A stretch of DNA of 64,000 bases from Salirhabdus sp. Marseille-P4669 (GCF_900240405.1 NZ_OEQK01000006.1:124001-188000), one strand, 5' to 3'. Counted from the stretch's first letter, positions 44,102 to 59,809 are shown. Notes: generated from the sequence alone by a model not told the origin. Numbers and translations: made by a program.

Positions 44102-46420
44102 TTATCTTTTCTTCTTCTTTTTCCTCGGTGCACTTTGATAGAACGGTTTTTTCTTCCCGCCTTTTTTACCACCATTGCCACGCTTTTGTCCGCCATTCTT
44201 ATTACCACCATTACCATTCTCACGCTTTGGCTTCGTACGAATTATCGTTGGAGCCTCTTTCCTAGGTCGTTCCTTACGTGGCTTCATTCCTACAATTTCA
44301 AAATCAACGACACGCTCTTCTATGTTTACATTTACACAACGAACGGTAATCTCGTCCCCAATTCGGAACACATTTCCTGTTCGTTCCCCAATCATTGCAT
44401 AATGTCGTTCTTCAAAGCGGTAATAGTCATCGGTTAAATAGCTTACATGAACTAATCCTTCAATGGTATTCGGGAGCTCTACAAATAATCCAAAGCTTGT
44501 TACTGAGCTTATGACACCATCGAATTCCTCGCCAATTTTACCTTTCATAAATTCGGCTTTCTTCAGATCATCTGTTTCCCGCTCAGCATCAACTGCCCGT
44601 CTTTCCATAGCAGATGTATGGGTTGCGATTTCAGGTAATTTTTCACGCCAATAGTCAACGGTTTTCGGATCTACCTTTTTCAGCAACAAGTACGTTCGGA
44701 TTAAACGATGCACAATTAAATCTGGATAACGTCGAATTGGTGACGTAAAGTGTGTGTAAAATTCCGTTGATAATCCAAAGTGGCCTAAGCTATTTGGATC
44801 ATACTTTGCTTGCTGCATGGATCGAAGCATTAATCGAGAAATAACCATATCTTCCTCTGTACCTTTTACTTCGTCCAAAATAGCTTGCAATGCCTTAGGA
44901 TGAATATCGTTTGCAGAACCACGCACGTAATAGCCTAGGTTAGCAATAAATTCAAAGAAGTTTTGGAGCTTTTCGGGCTTCGGGTCTTCGTGAATTCGGT
45001 AAATAAACGGAAGGTTCATCCAATGGAAATGCTCTGCAACAGTTTCATTCGCCGCAAGCATGAATTCCTCAATCAGTTTTTCACCAACTGAGCGTTCCCG
45101 AAGCACAACATCTACTGCTTCCCCATCCTCGTTAATTAATACCTTAGCTTCTTTAAAGTCAAAATCAACAGCACCACGATTCATTCGCTTATGGCGCAAT
45201 ATCTCTGCAAGCTTTTCCATATCCTGAAGCATTGGCACTATTTCTTCATATCGCTCTATAAGCGCTTCGTCTTTATCTAACAATATGCGGTTTACATCGT
45301 GATAGGTCATTCGCTCATTTGTCTTAATGACACTGTCAAAAATATCATGTTTGACGACTTCACCTTTTGGCGTAATTTCCATCTCACAAGATAACGTTAA
45401 ACGATCTACTTGCGGATTTAACGAACATATTCCATTCGACAATCTGTGCGGAATCATCGGAATAACCCGATCGGTTAAATAAACACTCGTCCCGCGCTCT
45501 AAAGCTTCTTTATCAATCGGAGAGCCTTCTTGTATATAATAGGATACATCCGCGATATAAACGCCGAGCTTATAGTTACCATTTTCAAGTCTAGACACAT
45601 GAACCGCATCATCTAGATCCTTTGCATCTGCTCCATCAATCGTAATAATCATTTCATCTCGTAAATCACGACGATTTTCGATTTCCTCTGGTTGAATTTC
45701 ATCTGGAACTTGATTCGCGTGCTCCATAACCTCAGGAGGAAAATCCGATTTAATACCGTGCTTGTAAATAATCGAGAGAATGTCAATACCTGGATCATTT
45801 TTATGACCTAAAATTTCAAGAACTTCCCCTTCCGCACTCATGCGGTCTTCTGGGAATTTCGTTATTTTTACGATTACCTTGTGCCCATCCACAGCTCCAT
45901 TTACTTGAGCCTTTGGAATAAAAATATCATTCGGGATGCGCTTATCATCTGCAACCACGAATCCAAAAGCACCATTATCCTCAAAGGTACCTACTACTGT
46001 GTCAGTATTTCGCTCTACAATACGTACAACAGTTCCTTCCGCACGCTGGCCATTCAATTCGCCCGTTTCAATTCTTGCTAAAACAATATCTCCATTCATT
46101 GCAGACTTAAGCTCACGCTGTGGGATGAAAATATCATCTATTCCTTCCTCATCGGGAAGTAAAAAGGCAAAACCCTTCGCATGAACTTGAATTTTCCCTC
46201 GAATCAAGTTCATTTTTTCAGGTAAACCATAACGATTTTTCCTCGTTCGAACAAGCCTGCCTTCCTCTTCTAACTCATTTAATGATTTCACTAATTCTTT
46301 AAAGTCATCTACGTCACTCGTATCCAACTCCAACGTTTCTTGTAATTCATCGACCGACAAAGGCTTCGTAGCTTCTTCATGGAAGTATGCTAATATCCTT
46401 TTCTTCAATGTTTCCAACAT
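44102..46420 (-). CDS. rnr: Ribonuclease R
   Basis: A 772-residue 3'-5' exoribonuclease that degrades structured RNA and takes part in tmRNA-directed decay of faulty messages. Order: N-terminal winged helix (1-65), two cold-shock domains (about 70-220), RNB catalytic domain (about 255-590) with the magnesium-binding [16 protein letters not shown], then S1 domain (about 640-720; [19 protein letters not shown]), and a Lys/Arg/Gly-rich basic tail (730-772) that aids RNA binding. It lies directly downstream of the esterase gene in the conserved secG-est-rnr order. Confidence 0.96.
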   Translation of the reverse strand: MLETLKKRILAYFHEEATKPLSVDELQETLELDTSDVDDFKELVKSLNELEEEGRLVRTRKNRYGLPEKMNLIRGKIQVHAKGFAFLLPDEEGIDDIFIPQRELKSAMNGDIVLARIETGELNGQRAEGTVVRIVERNTDTVVGTFEDNGAFGFVVADDKRIPNDIFIPKAQVNGAVDGHKVIVKITKFPEDRMSAEGEVLEILGHKNDPGIDILSIIYKHGIKSDFPPEVMEHANQVPDEIQPEEIENRRDLRDEMIITIDGADAKDLDDAVHVSRLENGNYKLGVYIADVSYYIQEGSPIDKEALERGTSVYLTDRVIPMIPHRLSNGICSLNPQVDRLTLSCEMEITPKGEVVKHDIFDSVIKTNERMTYHDVNRILLDKDEALIERYEEIVPMLQDMEKLAEILRHKRMNRGAVDFDFKEAKVLINEDGEAVDVVLRERSVGEKLIEEFMLAANETVAEHFHWMNLPFIYRIHEDPKPEKLQNFFEFIANLGYYVRGSANDIHPKALQAILDEVKGTEEDMVISRLMLRSMQQAKYDPNSLGHFGLSTEFYTHFTSPIRRYPDLIVHRLIRTYLLLKKVDPKTVDYWREKLPEIATHTSAMERRAVDAERETDDLKKAEFMKGKIGEEFDGVISSVTSFGLFVELPNTIEGLVHVSYLTDDYYRFEERHYAMIGERTGNVFRIGDEITVRCVNVNIEERVVDFEIVGMKPRKERPRKEAPTIIRTKPKRENGNGGNKNGGQKRGNGGKKGGKKKPFYQSAPRKKKKKR

Positions 46421-46462
46421 GTATTCACTCCGTTCGGAACAATTTAATCCTATTATTCCACA

Positions 46463-47212
46463 TTATTTCCCTGACCAATCCAAATTCTCTAAAAAGTTAT
46501 AAATATCTTCGTGTAACCTATCCTTCTCTTTCCCTAATGTAATCACATGACCGGATTCCTCATACCATTTTATTTCTTTTTGTTCTGACTCCACATTTTC
46601 ATATATATAGTTTGCACTATTTACGTTAATCATTTCATCTTTTCTCGCTTGAACAACAAACGTTGGTGTGTATATCGTATCAATTTGATCATGTACATCC
46701 GTAATAAAAGCACCTAGCTTTTCGAAGGTTGGTTTCGATTTATCCATAAGCTCTGCTACTTCTTGTTCTATTTCCTCAGCTGATTTCTCTTGTAGTTGTT
46801 TATACTCTTTGGCAAAATGTTTAAATCCCTTGGATAGCTGGAAGTTATTATCGAAAAACATAGGGGCACACATTGGTACCACACCTTTTATTGGGAAGGA
46901 ATAGGCAAGCTTTAAGCCTAATACCCCACCTAGAGATAATCCAGCAACCGCGATTTCTTCATAGCCTAAGCTTTTTAAATGCTCCATTGCATGCTGAACA
47001 TCCTCCCACCAATCCTCAGGTGTATAGTTCAAAATTTCTTCAGGTGGTGCCCCATGTCCCCGATAAATAGGGGCATGACAGGTATAGCCTTGCTTTTGTA
47101 AATAACGACCTAGCATTCTTACATCGGCAGAATGACCTGTAAATCCATGTAGCAATAAAACCGCTCGTTCCCCCGCTTTAAATGTAAAGGGTTTTGGTGT
47201 AATGATTTTCAC
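46463..47212 (-). CDS. est: Carboxylesterase (Est/YvaK family)
   Basis: A 249-residue alpha/beta hydrolase close to Geobacillus Est30 and B. subtilis YvaK. The oxyanion region is [15 protein letters not shown] near residue 20. The nucleophile is in [12 protein letters not shown] near residue 94, the Asp is in [12 protein letters not shown] near 192, and the His is in [12 protein letters not shown] near 222. It hydrolyses short-chain esters in the cytoplasm. It lies between secG and rnr, as is usual in Bacillales. Confidence 0.92.
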   Translation of the reverse strand: MKIITPKPFTFKAGERAVLLLHGFTGHSADVRMLGRYLQKQGYTCHAPIYRGHGAPPEEILNYTPEDWWEDVQHAMEHLKSLGYEEIAVAGLSLGGVLGLKLAYSFPIKGVVPMCAPMFFDNNFQLSKGFKHFAKEYKQLQEKSAEEIEQEVAELMDKSKPTFEKLGAFITDVHDQIDTIYTPTFVVQARKDEMINVNSANYIYENVESEQKEIKWYEESGHVITLGKEKDRLHEDIYNFLENLDWSGK

Positions 47213-47346
47213 TATGATTCAGCTCCTTAACCACTTATGCTATTAGTGTATGTCATTTATTCTTTTCCTTATTATGCTGGTGTTTAATAAGTGTTAGTAA
47301 AAATATTCCTCTATATACTAAATTTGGAATACCCTATATACGCAAA

Positions 47347-47375
47347 AAAACAGCAAGTCGAATGCTTGCTGTTTT
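47347..47375 (-). terminator. secG terminator
   Basis: AAAACAGCAAG (47347-47357) pairs with CTTGCTGTTTT (47365-47375), with a T-run on the minus strand. It overlaps the last bases of the secG stop. Confidence 0.85.
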
Positions 47376-47610
47376 AAGCTGTTACAATATATCCGAGTAT
47401 AAAGGTTAAGATAAAGAATAAGATTGAAGTAACAATTGTCGCCTTATGAAGAACAGCGTCAATACCTCTCGCCTTTTGTTTACCAAATAATTGCTCAGCA
47501 CCGCCTGAGATTGCACCAGATAGTCCTGCGCTTTTTCCGGATTGAAGTAAAACTAGACCAATAAGTACTACGACATCAATAATTAATAATGTAACCAACG
47601 TTCCATACAT
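47374..47610 (-). CDS. secG: Preprotein translocase subunit SecG
   Basis: A 78-residue membrane protein with two helices (about residues 3-20 and 55-75) and the conserved loop [26 protein letters not shown]. It assists the SecYE channel during SecA-driven export. The ATG follows AGGGGGTG with 9 bases of spacing. A terminator at its stop suggests separate transcription from est and rnr. Confidence 0.95.
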   Translation of the reverse strand: MYGTLVTLLIIDVVVLIGLVLLQSGKSAGLSGAISGGAEQLFGKQKARGIDAVLHKATIVTSILFFILTFILGYIVTA

Positions 47611-47830
47611 GATGTGTTACACCCCCTAAAAACGCACATATCTAAATATAACATAAATGTAGCATAAAATAGGCACTCTAGCAAGATGGAGAGAATAAAT
47701 AAATTAATAGAGATGAAAATATAGCTTAGACATATAAAATTCAATCCTAATCTTTCTCCTAACGCGCATTTTATGGCATAATAGAGTATGACTAAGTTTT
47801 TATAAATGAAGATAATGGAGGAATACAATT

Positions 47831-48097
47831 ATGGTAGAAAAAACGTTTACAATTACATCCGCTGAGGGAGTACATGCAAGACCAGCTACGATTTTAGTGC
47901 AAAATGCTAGCAAATATAATTCAGATATAAATATGGAATACAAAGGTAAAAGCGTAAATCTTAAGTCCATTATGGGTGTTATGTCCCTAGGTGTTCCATC
48001 TGGAGCAGAAATTAAAATTACTGCTGATGGTTCTGATGAACAAGATGCGCTAAATTCAATCGCAGAAACATTAAAAAAAGAAGGCTTGGGGGAATAA
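47831..48097 (+). CDS. ptsH: Phosphocarrier protein HPr
   Basis: An 88-residue PTS phosphocarrier. His15 in [10 protein letters not shown] receives phosphate from enzyme I. Ser46 in [11 protein letters not shown] is the HPr kinase site, and HPr-Ser-P is the corepressor of CcpA. The ATG follows ATGGAGG. It lies 4 bases upstream of ptsI in a ptsHI operon placed next to secG, with no ptsG in view, unlike ptsGHI in B. subtilis. Confidence 0.97.
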   Translation: MVEKTFTITSAEGVHARPATILVQNASKYNSDINMEYKGKSVNLKSIMGVMSLGVPSGAEIKITADGSDEQDALNSIAETLKKEGLGE

Positions 48098-48101
48098 TCC
48101 T

Positions 48102-49814
48102 ATGCAAACATTAACAGGTATAGCGGCATCTAATGGTATAGCAATTGCAAAAGCCTACCTGTTAGAAGCGCCTGAATTACATTTCACAAAAAAAGCAATT
48201 GAAAATGCAGAAGATGAAATCAAGCGTTTGGATCAAGCGATTGAAACATCAAAAAGTGAGCTAGAGAAAATTAAAGAGCATGCCAAGCAAAAATTAGGTG
48301 ACGAGCATGCTGAAATTTTTTCTGCACACTTACTCGTTTTAAGTGATCCCGAGCTTATTCAACCAATGCACGACAAAATCAGCTCAGAAAAAGTGAACGC
48401 AGAAGTTGCACTAGATGAAACAGCAAATATGTTCATTACGATGTTTGAAAATATGGATAATGAATATATGCGTGAGCGCGCTGCTGATATTCGTGATGTA
48501 ACGAAGCGTGTGATGGCTCATTTACTAGGCGTTTCTTTCCCTAATCCTGCATTAATTAATGAGGAAGTTATCGTCATCGCACAGGACTTAACACCTTCTG
48601 ATACTGCACAATTGAACAAGCAGTTTGTTAAAGGATTTACTACCGATATTGGTGGGAGAACGTCCCACTCTGCTATCATGGCTCGTTCATTAGAAATACC
48701 TGCAGTTGTGGGTACAAAAAATGTAACAGCAACTGTTTCAGATGGCGACCTTATTATTATTGATGGATTAGATGGGAAGGTAATCATTAACCCTTCAAAT
48801 GAAGAGCGTGCTGCTTACGAAAAGCGCCAGGCGGAATATGAAGAGCAAAAAGCAGAATGGGCAAAACTAAAAGACGAAGCAACAGTTTCTGCTGACGGAA
48901 CACATGTGGAGCTTGTTGCCAACATCGGTACACCTGAAGATATTGAAGGTGTAATCCGTAATGGTGGCGAAGGTGTTGGTTTATACCGTACTGAATTTTT
49001 ATATATGGGTAAAAGCAGCCTTCCAACAGAAGATGAGCAATTCGATGCTTACAAAACCGTTCTTGAAAATATGGGCGATAAGCCTGTAGTTGTTCGTACA
49101 CTCGATATTGGTGGCGACAAGGAATTAGAATACTTAGATCTTCCAAAGGAAATGAATCCATTTTTAGGATTTCGTGCGATCCGCTTCTGCTTGGAAAATG
49201 ATGATGTATTCCGTACACAATTACGTGCTTTACTACGCGCAAGTGTATACGGTAATTTAAAAATCATGTTCCCAATGGTCGCAACGATTCAGGAGTTCCG
49301 CGATGCGAAGGCACTTCTATTAGAAGAGAAAGAAAACTTACGTAAAAAAGGCGTTGAAGTATCAGATGATATCGAAATCGGTATCATGGTGGAAATTCCA
49401 TCAACAGCTGTTATCGCACGTCAATTTGCGAAGGAAGTAGATTTCTTTAGTATTGGAACGAACGATTTAATCCAATATACAATGGCTGCAGACCGTATGA
49501 ATGAGAAGGTTTCTTACCTATATCAGCCATACCACCCAGCTATTTTAAACTTAGTGAACAACGTTATTGAAGCAGCACACGCTGAAGGCAAATGGGCTGG
49601 AATGTGTGGAGAAATGGCAGGAGATCCAATCGCCATTCCAATCTTACTTGGATTAGGATTAGATGAATTCAGTATGAGTGCCACATCCATTCTACCGGCA
49701 AGATCCCAAATCCGTAAACTTTCTCAAGCGAAGATTGCGGAATATAAGGATGAGCTTTTATCTAAAGGGACTGCAGAGGAAGTTGTAGAATTAGTGAATA
49801 AAATCACAGAATAA
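48102..49814 (+). CDS. ptsI: PTS enzyme I (phosphoenolpyruvate-protein phosphotransferase)
   Basis: A 570-residue general PTS enzyme that transfers phosphate from PEP to HPr. The N-terminal HPr-binding and phospho-His domain holds [21 protein letters not shown] with the active His near residue 190. The C-terminal PEP-binding TIM barrel holds [12 protein letters not shown] near 295, [13 protein letters not shown] near 332 and [14 protein letters not shown] near 447, with the active Cys in [11 protein letters not shown] near 502. Cytoplasmic dimer. It ends at a strong terminator. Confidence 0.97.
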   Translation: MQTLTGIAASNGIAIAKAYLLEAPELHFTKKAIENAEDEIKRLDQAIETSKSELEKIKEHAKQKLGDEHAEIFSAHLLVLSDPELIQPMHDKISSEKVNAEVALDETANMFITMFENMDNEYMRERAADIRDVTKRVMAHLLGVSFPNPALINEEVIVIAQDLTPSDTAQLNKQFVKGFTTDIGGRTSHSAIMARSLEIPAVVGTKNVTATVSDGDLIIIDGLDGKVIINPSNEERAAYEKRQAEYEEQKAEWAKLKDEATVSADGTHVELVANIGTPEDIEGVIRNGGEGVGLYRTEFLYMGKSSLPTEDEQFDAYKTVLENMGDKPVVVRTLDIGGDKELEYLDLPKEMNPFLGFRAIRFCLENDDVFRTQLRALLRASVYGNLKIMFPMVATIQEFRDAKALLLEEKENLRKKGVEVSDDIEIGIMVEIPSTAVIARQFAKEVDFFSIGTNDLIQYTMAADRMNEKVSYLYQPYHPAILNLVNNVIEAAHAEGKWAGMCGEMAGDPIAIPILLGLGLDEFSMSATSILPARSQIRKLSQAKIAEYKDELLSKGTAEEVVELVNKITE

Positions 49815-49825
49815 TTTTTAAGGAG

Positions 49826-49851
49826 CCAGCAGATTTATTAGTCTGCTGGCT
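49826..49851. terminator. ptsI terminator
   Basis: GCCAGCAGA (49826-49834) pairs exactly with TCTGCTGGC (49843-49851), followed by TTTTCATTTATT. The convergent NERD gene ends two bases later, so it may serve both strands. Confidence 0.88.
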
Positions 49852-49853
49852 TT

Positions 49854-50834
49854 TCATTTATTATTAATAATTTCTTGCACTTCATATTTTCTATTTTTAT
49901 AACTCCCTCCCCGCTTAACCTGTAGGGACCGTAATATATTCGATGCTATATCTTTAGAAGGAATTTGGAGAAAATGACGACAATCTCGATTCGTCATCGC
50001 TTTATGAAACAGTAATGCATAGTCCTCTAGAGTAGATAAATGTGCTTCTTTTGATTTGAAGTTACATTTATTACAATACCAATATCCTTTTATTCTAATC
50101 ATTGCTAGCTGTGAACAAGAAGGACAGTGTACCCCTGGTAAAATTTCTGATTCTGTAAGTTGAAATTTCTGTAGTACATTAGTGTGATGGGGTGTATTTA
50201 ATTTAAGTAGAACCCTTGAAATTTTTTGTAGCTCCTTTGTAGTCAAGTGCTCTTTACGATGCTTTTTTTCTATTTCCTCTACTTTAAATGGAATGGCTTC
50301 TGCTCGGACAATCATTTTTGAATTTGGATGATTAAATGGTTCTACTTTAATAATAGTAGAAGGATTACTAATAATGACGAGGGTTTCGATTGGGGCATGC
50401 GGAAGCTTATGTTTCGTTAAAAAGGATTGAAGCTGATTCTTTTGCCTTCGTGCTTGTATCACTGGATCACTGTAAGCTGTTCGATCACTATCCCATTCTC
50501 TAATTAATTGAGATGATTGTTGATCAAATATTAATGTTCCTCTATGGCTTTTCACCTCCATTATAATAATAAATTTCGATGTTAAAATTAATAAGTCCAT
50601 TTGAAAGAATCTCCCTTCACTATCTGGTAAGCGAAGATCTTTAAAAACGAAATACTCTTTATTTAAAAAGGATATATGAAAATTTAAGGATTGTTCACCT
50701 CGATAACCGGACAAACGATTATTGTATTCTTCTACTATTTTAGGTCGCTTATTATGATTTGGATGAAGTCTTCTTAAAAGCGCCTCAAGCATACGTATTA
50801 TTAGTGGGGTAGAACCATCATGTTTTATCATCAT
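49854..50834 (-). CDS. NERD-domain protein with zinc ribbon (paralogue 2)
   Basis: A 326-residue protein with the same order as the gene at 2075. The NERD domain covers about residues 35-165: SGYRGEQSLNFHI, the acidic FQMDLLIL, and the ExK pair in IIIMEVKSHRGTL. A zinc ribbon follows (CPSC then CNKC) near 240-260. The C-terminal region has IPSKDIASNILRSL and a GGSYKNRKYEV hairpin that aligns with the GKYSYYV end of paralogue 1, suggesting a small winged helix. A nuclease-like fold with DNA-binding modules is likely; activity is unproven. Either ATG at 50834 or 50831 fits the AAAGGAGA site. Its upstream region is the 21-bp array. Confidence 0.85.
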   Translation of the reverse strand: MMIKHDGSTPLIIRMLEALLRRLHPNHNKRPKIVEEYNNRLSGYRGEQSLNFHISFLNKEYFVFKDLRLPDSEGRFFQMDLLILTSKFIIIMEVKSHRGTLIFDQQSSQLIREWDSDRTAYSDPVIQARRQKNQLQSFLTKHKLPHAPIETLVIISNPSTIIKVEPFNHPNSKMIVRAEAIPFKVEEIEKKHRKEHLTTKELQKISRVLLKLNTPHHTNVLQKFQLTESEILPGVHCPSCSQLAMIRIKGYWYCNKCNFKSKEAHLSTLEDYALLFHKAMTNRDCRHFLQIPSKDIASNILRSLQVKRGGSYKNRKYEVQEIINNK

Positions 50835-50889
50835 TTCTCTCCTTTATGTTTTTTTATACAGGCTTTGCATTAAAATCATTTAATGAATC

Positions 50890-51282
50890 ATTACTCGCAT
50901 ATCTTGGCAGCTCATTCGTATACTCCTATTTTTTATTCGTCTGTTTAAAGGACTTACTCGTGAAAATCGTATATACGCGTCTAAAAGGCATTTTTATTCG
51001 TATTTCAACTATGTATTTTCGCATATTTAAGGAAATACTCGCCTATAAGAAAAATACTCGTAATTTCACTTAACATATTCGCCTATTTCATATAAATACG
51101 AGTCTATTACTAATCCCTATTCGCCCAAAATTCCCCGAAAAAATTATACTCGTAAAAAGGATAATTTTTCTCGTTCATCCCAACTAAATACTCGCCCCTC
51201 CCCCACCTTTATTCGTCACAACACCACCACCCTCACCCTAACAATTCACAATACTCGTCCCCCCCTCTCATTTATTCGCATC
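50890..51282. repeat. 21-bp-periodic TAYTCGYC array, copy A
   Basis: The word TAYTCGYC or a close variant has its central C at 50896, 50917, 50938, 50959, 50978, 50999, 51020, 51040, 51059, 51080, 51122, 51151, 51172, 51193, 51214, 51256 and 51277; a degenerate word at 51099-51104 fills the register. Steps are 21 bp or near, with one missed unit (42 bp). Spacers are variable. It lies between eno and the 5' end of the NERD gene, so it forms the latter's upstream region. No gene is seen in this 600-base gap. Confidence 0.92.
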
Positions 51283-51395
51283 ACCCGAATCCACCATAGC
51301 TTACTACAACAATCCACTCCACGCACACATACAAAATAGCCCATTATTAATTAAAATTTATTTAAATCATGAAAATATCCAGATCAAACACACAA

Positions 51396-51422
51396 AAAAG
51401 GCACCCACAAAGGATGCCTTTT
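51396..51422 (-). terminator. eno terminator
   Basis: AAAAGGCACCC (51396-51406) pairs with GGATGCCTTTT (51412-51422) with one mismatch near the loop. It lies 12 bases past the eno stop. Confidence 0.8.
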
Positions 51423-51434
51423 CCAAAACCTATA

Positions 51435-52721
<1,287 letters not shown>

Positions 52722-52751
52722 TTATTCTCTCCTTTAAAATAATAGTTTCGA

Positions 52752-56253
<3,502 letters not shown>

Positions 56254-56367
56254 AAAAAGCCCTCCGTAATTATGTAATTAAATTGGAAAAAGCGAAAAAG
56301 CGCCTTCGTTAAGCGCTACAGCTGGAAATAAGAGCCTCCCCAACCTTTTTAACTCAAAAACACATCA

Positions 56368-56397
56368 TAAGGAGGAGGGTATCTCCCTTCCTCCTTA
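56368..56397 (-). terminator. Hairpin between gap and pgk
   Basis: TAAGGAGGAGGG (56368-56379) pairs with CCCTTCCTCCTTA (56385-56397) with one bulge. The minus-strand tail is GATGTGTTTTTG. It probably acts as a partial terminator or 3' stabiliser, giving gap more message than pgk. A second weak hairpin with a TTTTT tail lies at about 56298-56320. Confidence 0.7.
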
Positions 56398-56425
56398 TAT
56401 CTATGTTTATATTCTACATCCGGTA

Positions 56426-57478
<1,053 letters not shown>

Positions 57479-58495
57479 TTACCCTTTTACCAATAATGTT
57501 GCAGCTGCTTCATCGGTTATGAGCACATTGCTATGACCATAATGAAAATAGGATTCAATTGCATCCGCCTTTGAAGCCCCACCTGCTACCGCAATCACAT
57601 GCTCTTTCTGATTCAAATCTTCAACCTGTAAACCTACCGTTCTAACTTTATGGACAATTTCACCACGTTTATTGAAGTAGTACCCAAAGGCTTCACCAAC
57701 ACCGTTAGATTTTTGAATTTTTTCTATTTCAGCTGGTGGTGTCTTTCTTCTTTTTGCCATAGACATAGCATCCCCAATTCCGTGGAGAACCACATTCGCA
57801 TTATAGATATAGTTTGTCACTTCCTTTACAGAAGGCTCCTCTATAATGGAACGATAAGAATTTTCACTAATCGGGTCAGGTACAAAAAGTAAACGATAAT
57901 CTCCTTTTGCTCGTCTCGCCATTAGAGCACAAATCGTATTTGCTTGATTTTCTACTTGCTCTCCTAATCCACCACGGGAAGGAACGAACAAGCAATTGTG
58001 TTTGTCTAATGGAGTCATCGCTTCAGCAACTGCTGACATTGTAGAACCACCGGTCACAGCAATAATCATATTATCTTGAATAATTTGTTTTAAGTAAGTA
58101 ACACAAGCCTTTCCTAACTCTTGTTTTACCCTTATTTCATTATCACTATTACCAGGAACTACAATAACTTTTGTTAAGTTAAATTTTTTCTTTAATTGCA
58201 GCTCCATCAGCTCTAATCCTGAAAGTTCTTTCATTACTTCCGTAAGCTGATCTAGAACGGATTTGCCTTCTTTGGTTAATAGCATCCCTTTTGTGGTGAT
58301 TTCTATTAGCCCTACTTTTTGAAAAAATTCAACTTCACTACGGATTAGTCGTTCTCCATACTTGGTTTGTTCTGCCAATCCTCTACGCCCAACCGGTTGT
58401 AATAAATGAATCATTTTCAACAAATGAAAGCGACGTTCAATAATTTCCATTACTTCTGGAAATAATTTTTGTTGTAAGGCAATCAAGTCCCGCAT
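57479..58495 (-). CDS. cggR: Central glycolytic genes regulator CggR
   Basis: A 338-residue SorC-family repressor. The N-terminal helix-turn-helix includes LLQPVGRRGLAEQTKYGERLIRSEV (given by ends; residues about 28-52). The sugar-phosphate-binding domain starts with LTKVIVVPGNSDN near 110, and phosphate loops TGGSTMSAVAEAM and GGASKAD are visible. Fructose 1,6-bisphosphate abolishes its cooperative DNA binding in B. subtilis. The ATG at 58495 with AAAGGAG 8 bases upstream is chosen; the longer frame to 58579 would translate through the operator. First gene of the glycolytic operon. Confidence 0.95.
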   Translation of the reverse strand: MRDLIALQQKLFPEVMEIIERRFHLLKMIHLLQPVGRRGLAEQTKYGERLIRSEVEFFQKVGLIEITTKGMLLTKEGKSVLDQLTEVMKELSGLELMELQLKKKFNLTKVIVVPGNSDNEIRVKQELGKACVTYLKQIIQDNMIIAVTGGSTMSAVAEAMTPLDKHNCLFVPSRGGLGEQVENQANTICALMARRAKGDYRLLFVPDPISENSYRSIIEEPSVKEVTNYIYNANVVLHGIGDAMSMAKRRKTPPAEIEKIQKSNGVGEAFGYYFNKRGEIVHKVRTVGLQVEDLNQKEHVIAVAGGASKADAIESYFHYGHSNVLITDEAAATLLVKG

Positions 58496-58533
58496 TGGGC
58501 CAACTCCTTTAAACGTCTTCTTTCTTATACTGG

Positions 58534-58569
58534 GATAATAATTGTCCCGGTATGGCTTATTTTGTCCCG
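58534..58569 (-). promoter_or_regulatory. CggR operator
   Basis: On the minus strand the pattern is CGGGAC-N6-AGCC-N4-CGGGAC-N6-TATC, the spacing of the B. subtilis CggR operator (CGGGAC-N6-TGTC-N4, twice). It lies between the promoter at 58604 and the cggR start. GTACATATCG is repeated with a 20-bp step just upstream (58568-58597). Confidence 0.88.
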
Positions 58570-58603
58570 ATATGTACAAAAAAATACGATATGTACATTT
58601 ACA

Positions 58604-58631
58604 ATTTTAACAACACTGTTCCAAATGTCAA
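58604..58631 (-). promoter_or_regulatory. cggR-glycolytic operon promoter
   Basis: On the minus strand TTGACA (58626-58631) and TAAAAT (58604-58609) are 16 bases apart, upstream of the CggR operator. Confidence 0.7.
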
Positions 58632-58635
58632 CAAA

Positions 58636-58878
58636 TCAATACTTTTTTTGTAATAAATTTTCTACATTTAAATAATCTATTGTCGAAGCATCTAATAGCT
58701 CCCCACCAATTTCAATAACTGGAATCGTTAATTGATATTTTTCTAGAAGTTCATCATCCTGATAAATATCCACTTCCTCAATTGAAAAATCATATACGTC
58801 CTGAAATAGATGTAACAATTCCTTTGCTTCTACACATAAGGGGCAACGTTCTTTCGTATAAAGAATAACTTTATTCAT
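58636..58878 (-). CDS. Glutaredoxin-like (DUF836-type) protein
   Basis: An 80-residue thioredoxin-fold protein. The redox pair is CPLC in LYTKERCPLCVEAKELL at residues 12-15, and the cis-Pro loop is LTIPVIEIGG near residues 51-60. It lacks the glutathione-contact TVP-D pattern of classical glutaredoxins and is close to the DUF836/glutaredoxin-2 group, so the redox partner is uncertain. It lies upstream of cggR in the same direction, ending just before the cggR promoter. The ATG follows AAAGGAGA. Confidence 0.85.
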   Translation of the reverse strand: MNKVILYTKERCPLCVEAKELLHLFQDVYDFSIEEVDIYQDDELLEKYQLTIPVIEIGGELLDASTIDYLNVENLLQKKY

Positions 58879-59010
58879 CTATATGCTCTCCTTTTCTTTA
58901 CTCCTTTCTATTTTAGCAAATTTCTAGTTCGTTAAAAAATCTTATCCTTATATTGTATTCTTTTGTTTTTCAATTGTTATTACTGATAAACTTGTAATGA
59001 ATAGATACAC

Positions 59011-59039
59011 TTGCGTTTTTCCGTAGTTCCAAGTATAAT
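59011..59039 (+). promoter_or_regulatory. tRNA-Arg promoter
   Basis: TTGCGT (59011-59016) and TATAAT (59034-59039) are exactly 17 bases apart and 24 bases before the tRNA. Confidence 0.75.
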
Positions 59040-59063
59040 TTTATATGCTGTTTTAGTTTTTCT

Positions 59064-59135
59064 GCCCTCGTGGTGTAACGGATAGCACGCAAGATTCCGG
59101 TTCTTGTAATGGGGGTTCGATTCCCTCCGAGGGCG
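59064..59135 (+). tRNA. tRNA-Arg (anticodon CCG)
   Basis: Acceptor GCCCTCG pairs with CGAGGGC, with discriminator G. The anticodon arm is CAAGA-TTCCGGT-TCTTG with CCG, reading the CGG codon. The T-arm is GGGGG-TTCGATT-CCCTC. CCA is not encoded. It is a single tRNA with its own promoter, upstream of the clpP region. Confidence 0.95.
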
Positions 59136-59223
59136 TTTAAAGAATCACTTTAAGACTTGATATATATAGGTTTTGAAATCTGCTTGTGTAAAATTAGTGT
59201 AAAATGATTTAAAAAGTGTAAAA

Positions 59224-59257
59224 AAAGGCAGTTACTCATTTAAGAGTGCTGCCTTTT
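59224..59257. terminator. Terminator between tRNA-Arg and the orphan gene
   Basis: AAAGGCAG...ACTC (59224-59237) pairs with GAGT...CTGCCTTT (59244-59256), followed by TTTTC. It also suits the convergent gene ending at 59261. Confidence 0.75.
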
Positions 59258-59260
59258 CAT

Positions 59261-59587
59261 TTAATGTTTCGTTAACTTATCTAAGAAACTCACCTTTCCT
59301 TCTTTCTCTCTTTTATCTAATCCATTTGAAATCATTAATTGTTCCAGAATAAAACCTAAAGCCATGAAGAATACTCCGCTTATTACTCCGCCACCAATAA
59401 ACATAGAAGTGTTCACAATGTTTTCTGTTTGTAATGGTTTTAACACTTCAACTTTTTCTTCATATATGCTCGGAAGGTCTTTATATCTGTTGTATTCTTC
59501 GGTTAAATCACCATCATAAATTAACATTCCTCCGATTATTCCGCTAATAATAAACAACACTCCAAACACTTTTAAGAATGTATCCAA
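59261..59587 (-). CDS. Small two-helix membrane protein, unknown
   Basis: A 108-residue protein with predicted membrane helices at about residues 5-25 and 60-85, a charged loop between them (EEYNRYKDLPSIYEEK) and a basic C-terminal tail. The TTG start at 59587 has AGGGGG 7 bases upstream, supporting a real gene. I recognise no family. It lies in an AT-rich stretch between tRNA-Arg and clpP that may be the remnant of an integrated element. Confidence 0.6.
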   Translation of the reverse strand: MDTFLKVFGVLFIISGIIGGMLIYDGDLTEEYNRYKDLPSIYEEKVEVLKPLQTENIVNTSMFIGGGVISGVFFMALGFILEQLMISNGLDKREKEGKVSFLDKLTKH

Positions 59588-59614
59588 TCCTATTCCCCCT
59601 AAAATTTTGTCTGC

Positions 59615-59809
59615 TTATCTGTTTTCGACAAAGATGTTAAAATTCCTACTTAATATATTTGCACACAAATCCCTTACGACTTTACTTTGTTCTACATAAC
59701 CTTTAATGTTTCTAAGTCCGCTCTTACTCTTTATATATGGTCCGTCATTATCCATATATAAGGGAAATACTTGCTTTCTGAGTTCCATCTTCGCTATAGT
59801 AATAAACAC
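59615..59809 (-). CDS. Short orphan open frame, unknown
   Basis: 64 codons from a GTG at 59809 with no convincing ribosome site; an internal ATG (MELRKQVF) also lacks one. The composition is protein-like (YMDNDGPYIKSKSGLRN), but no family is recognised. It may be the decayed remainder of a longer gene and lies directly upstream of the two-helix membrane protein gene. Confidence 0.35.
   Translation of the reverse strand: MFITIAKMELRKQVFPLYMDNDGPYIKSKSGLRNIKGYVEQSKVVRDLCANILSRNFNIFVENR

Noticed and set aside
48787-49242. 151-codon minus-strand frame inside ptsI
   Set aside because: Low-complexity His/Gln/Leu-rich translation typical of antisense shadow; ptsI is unambiguous.
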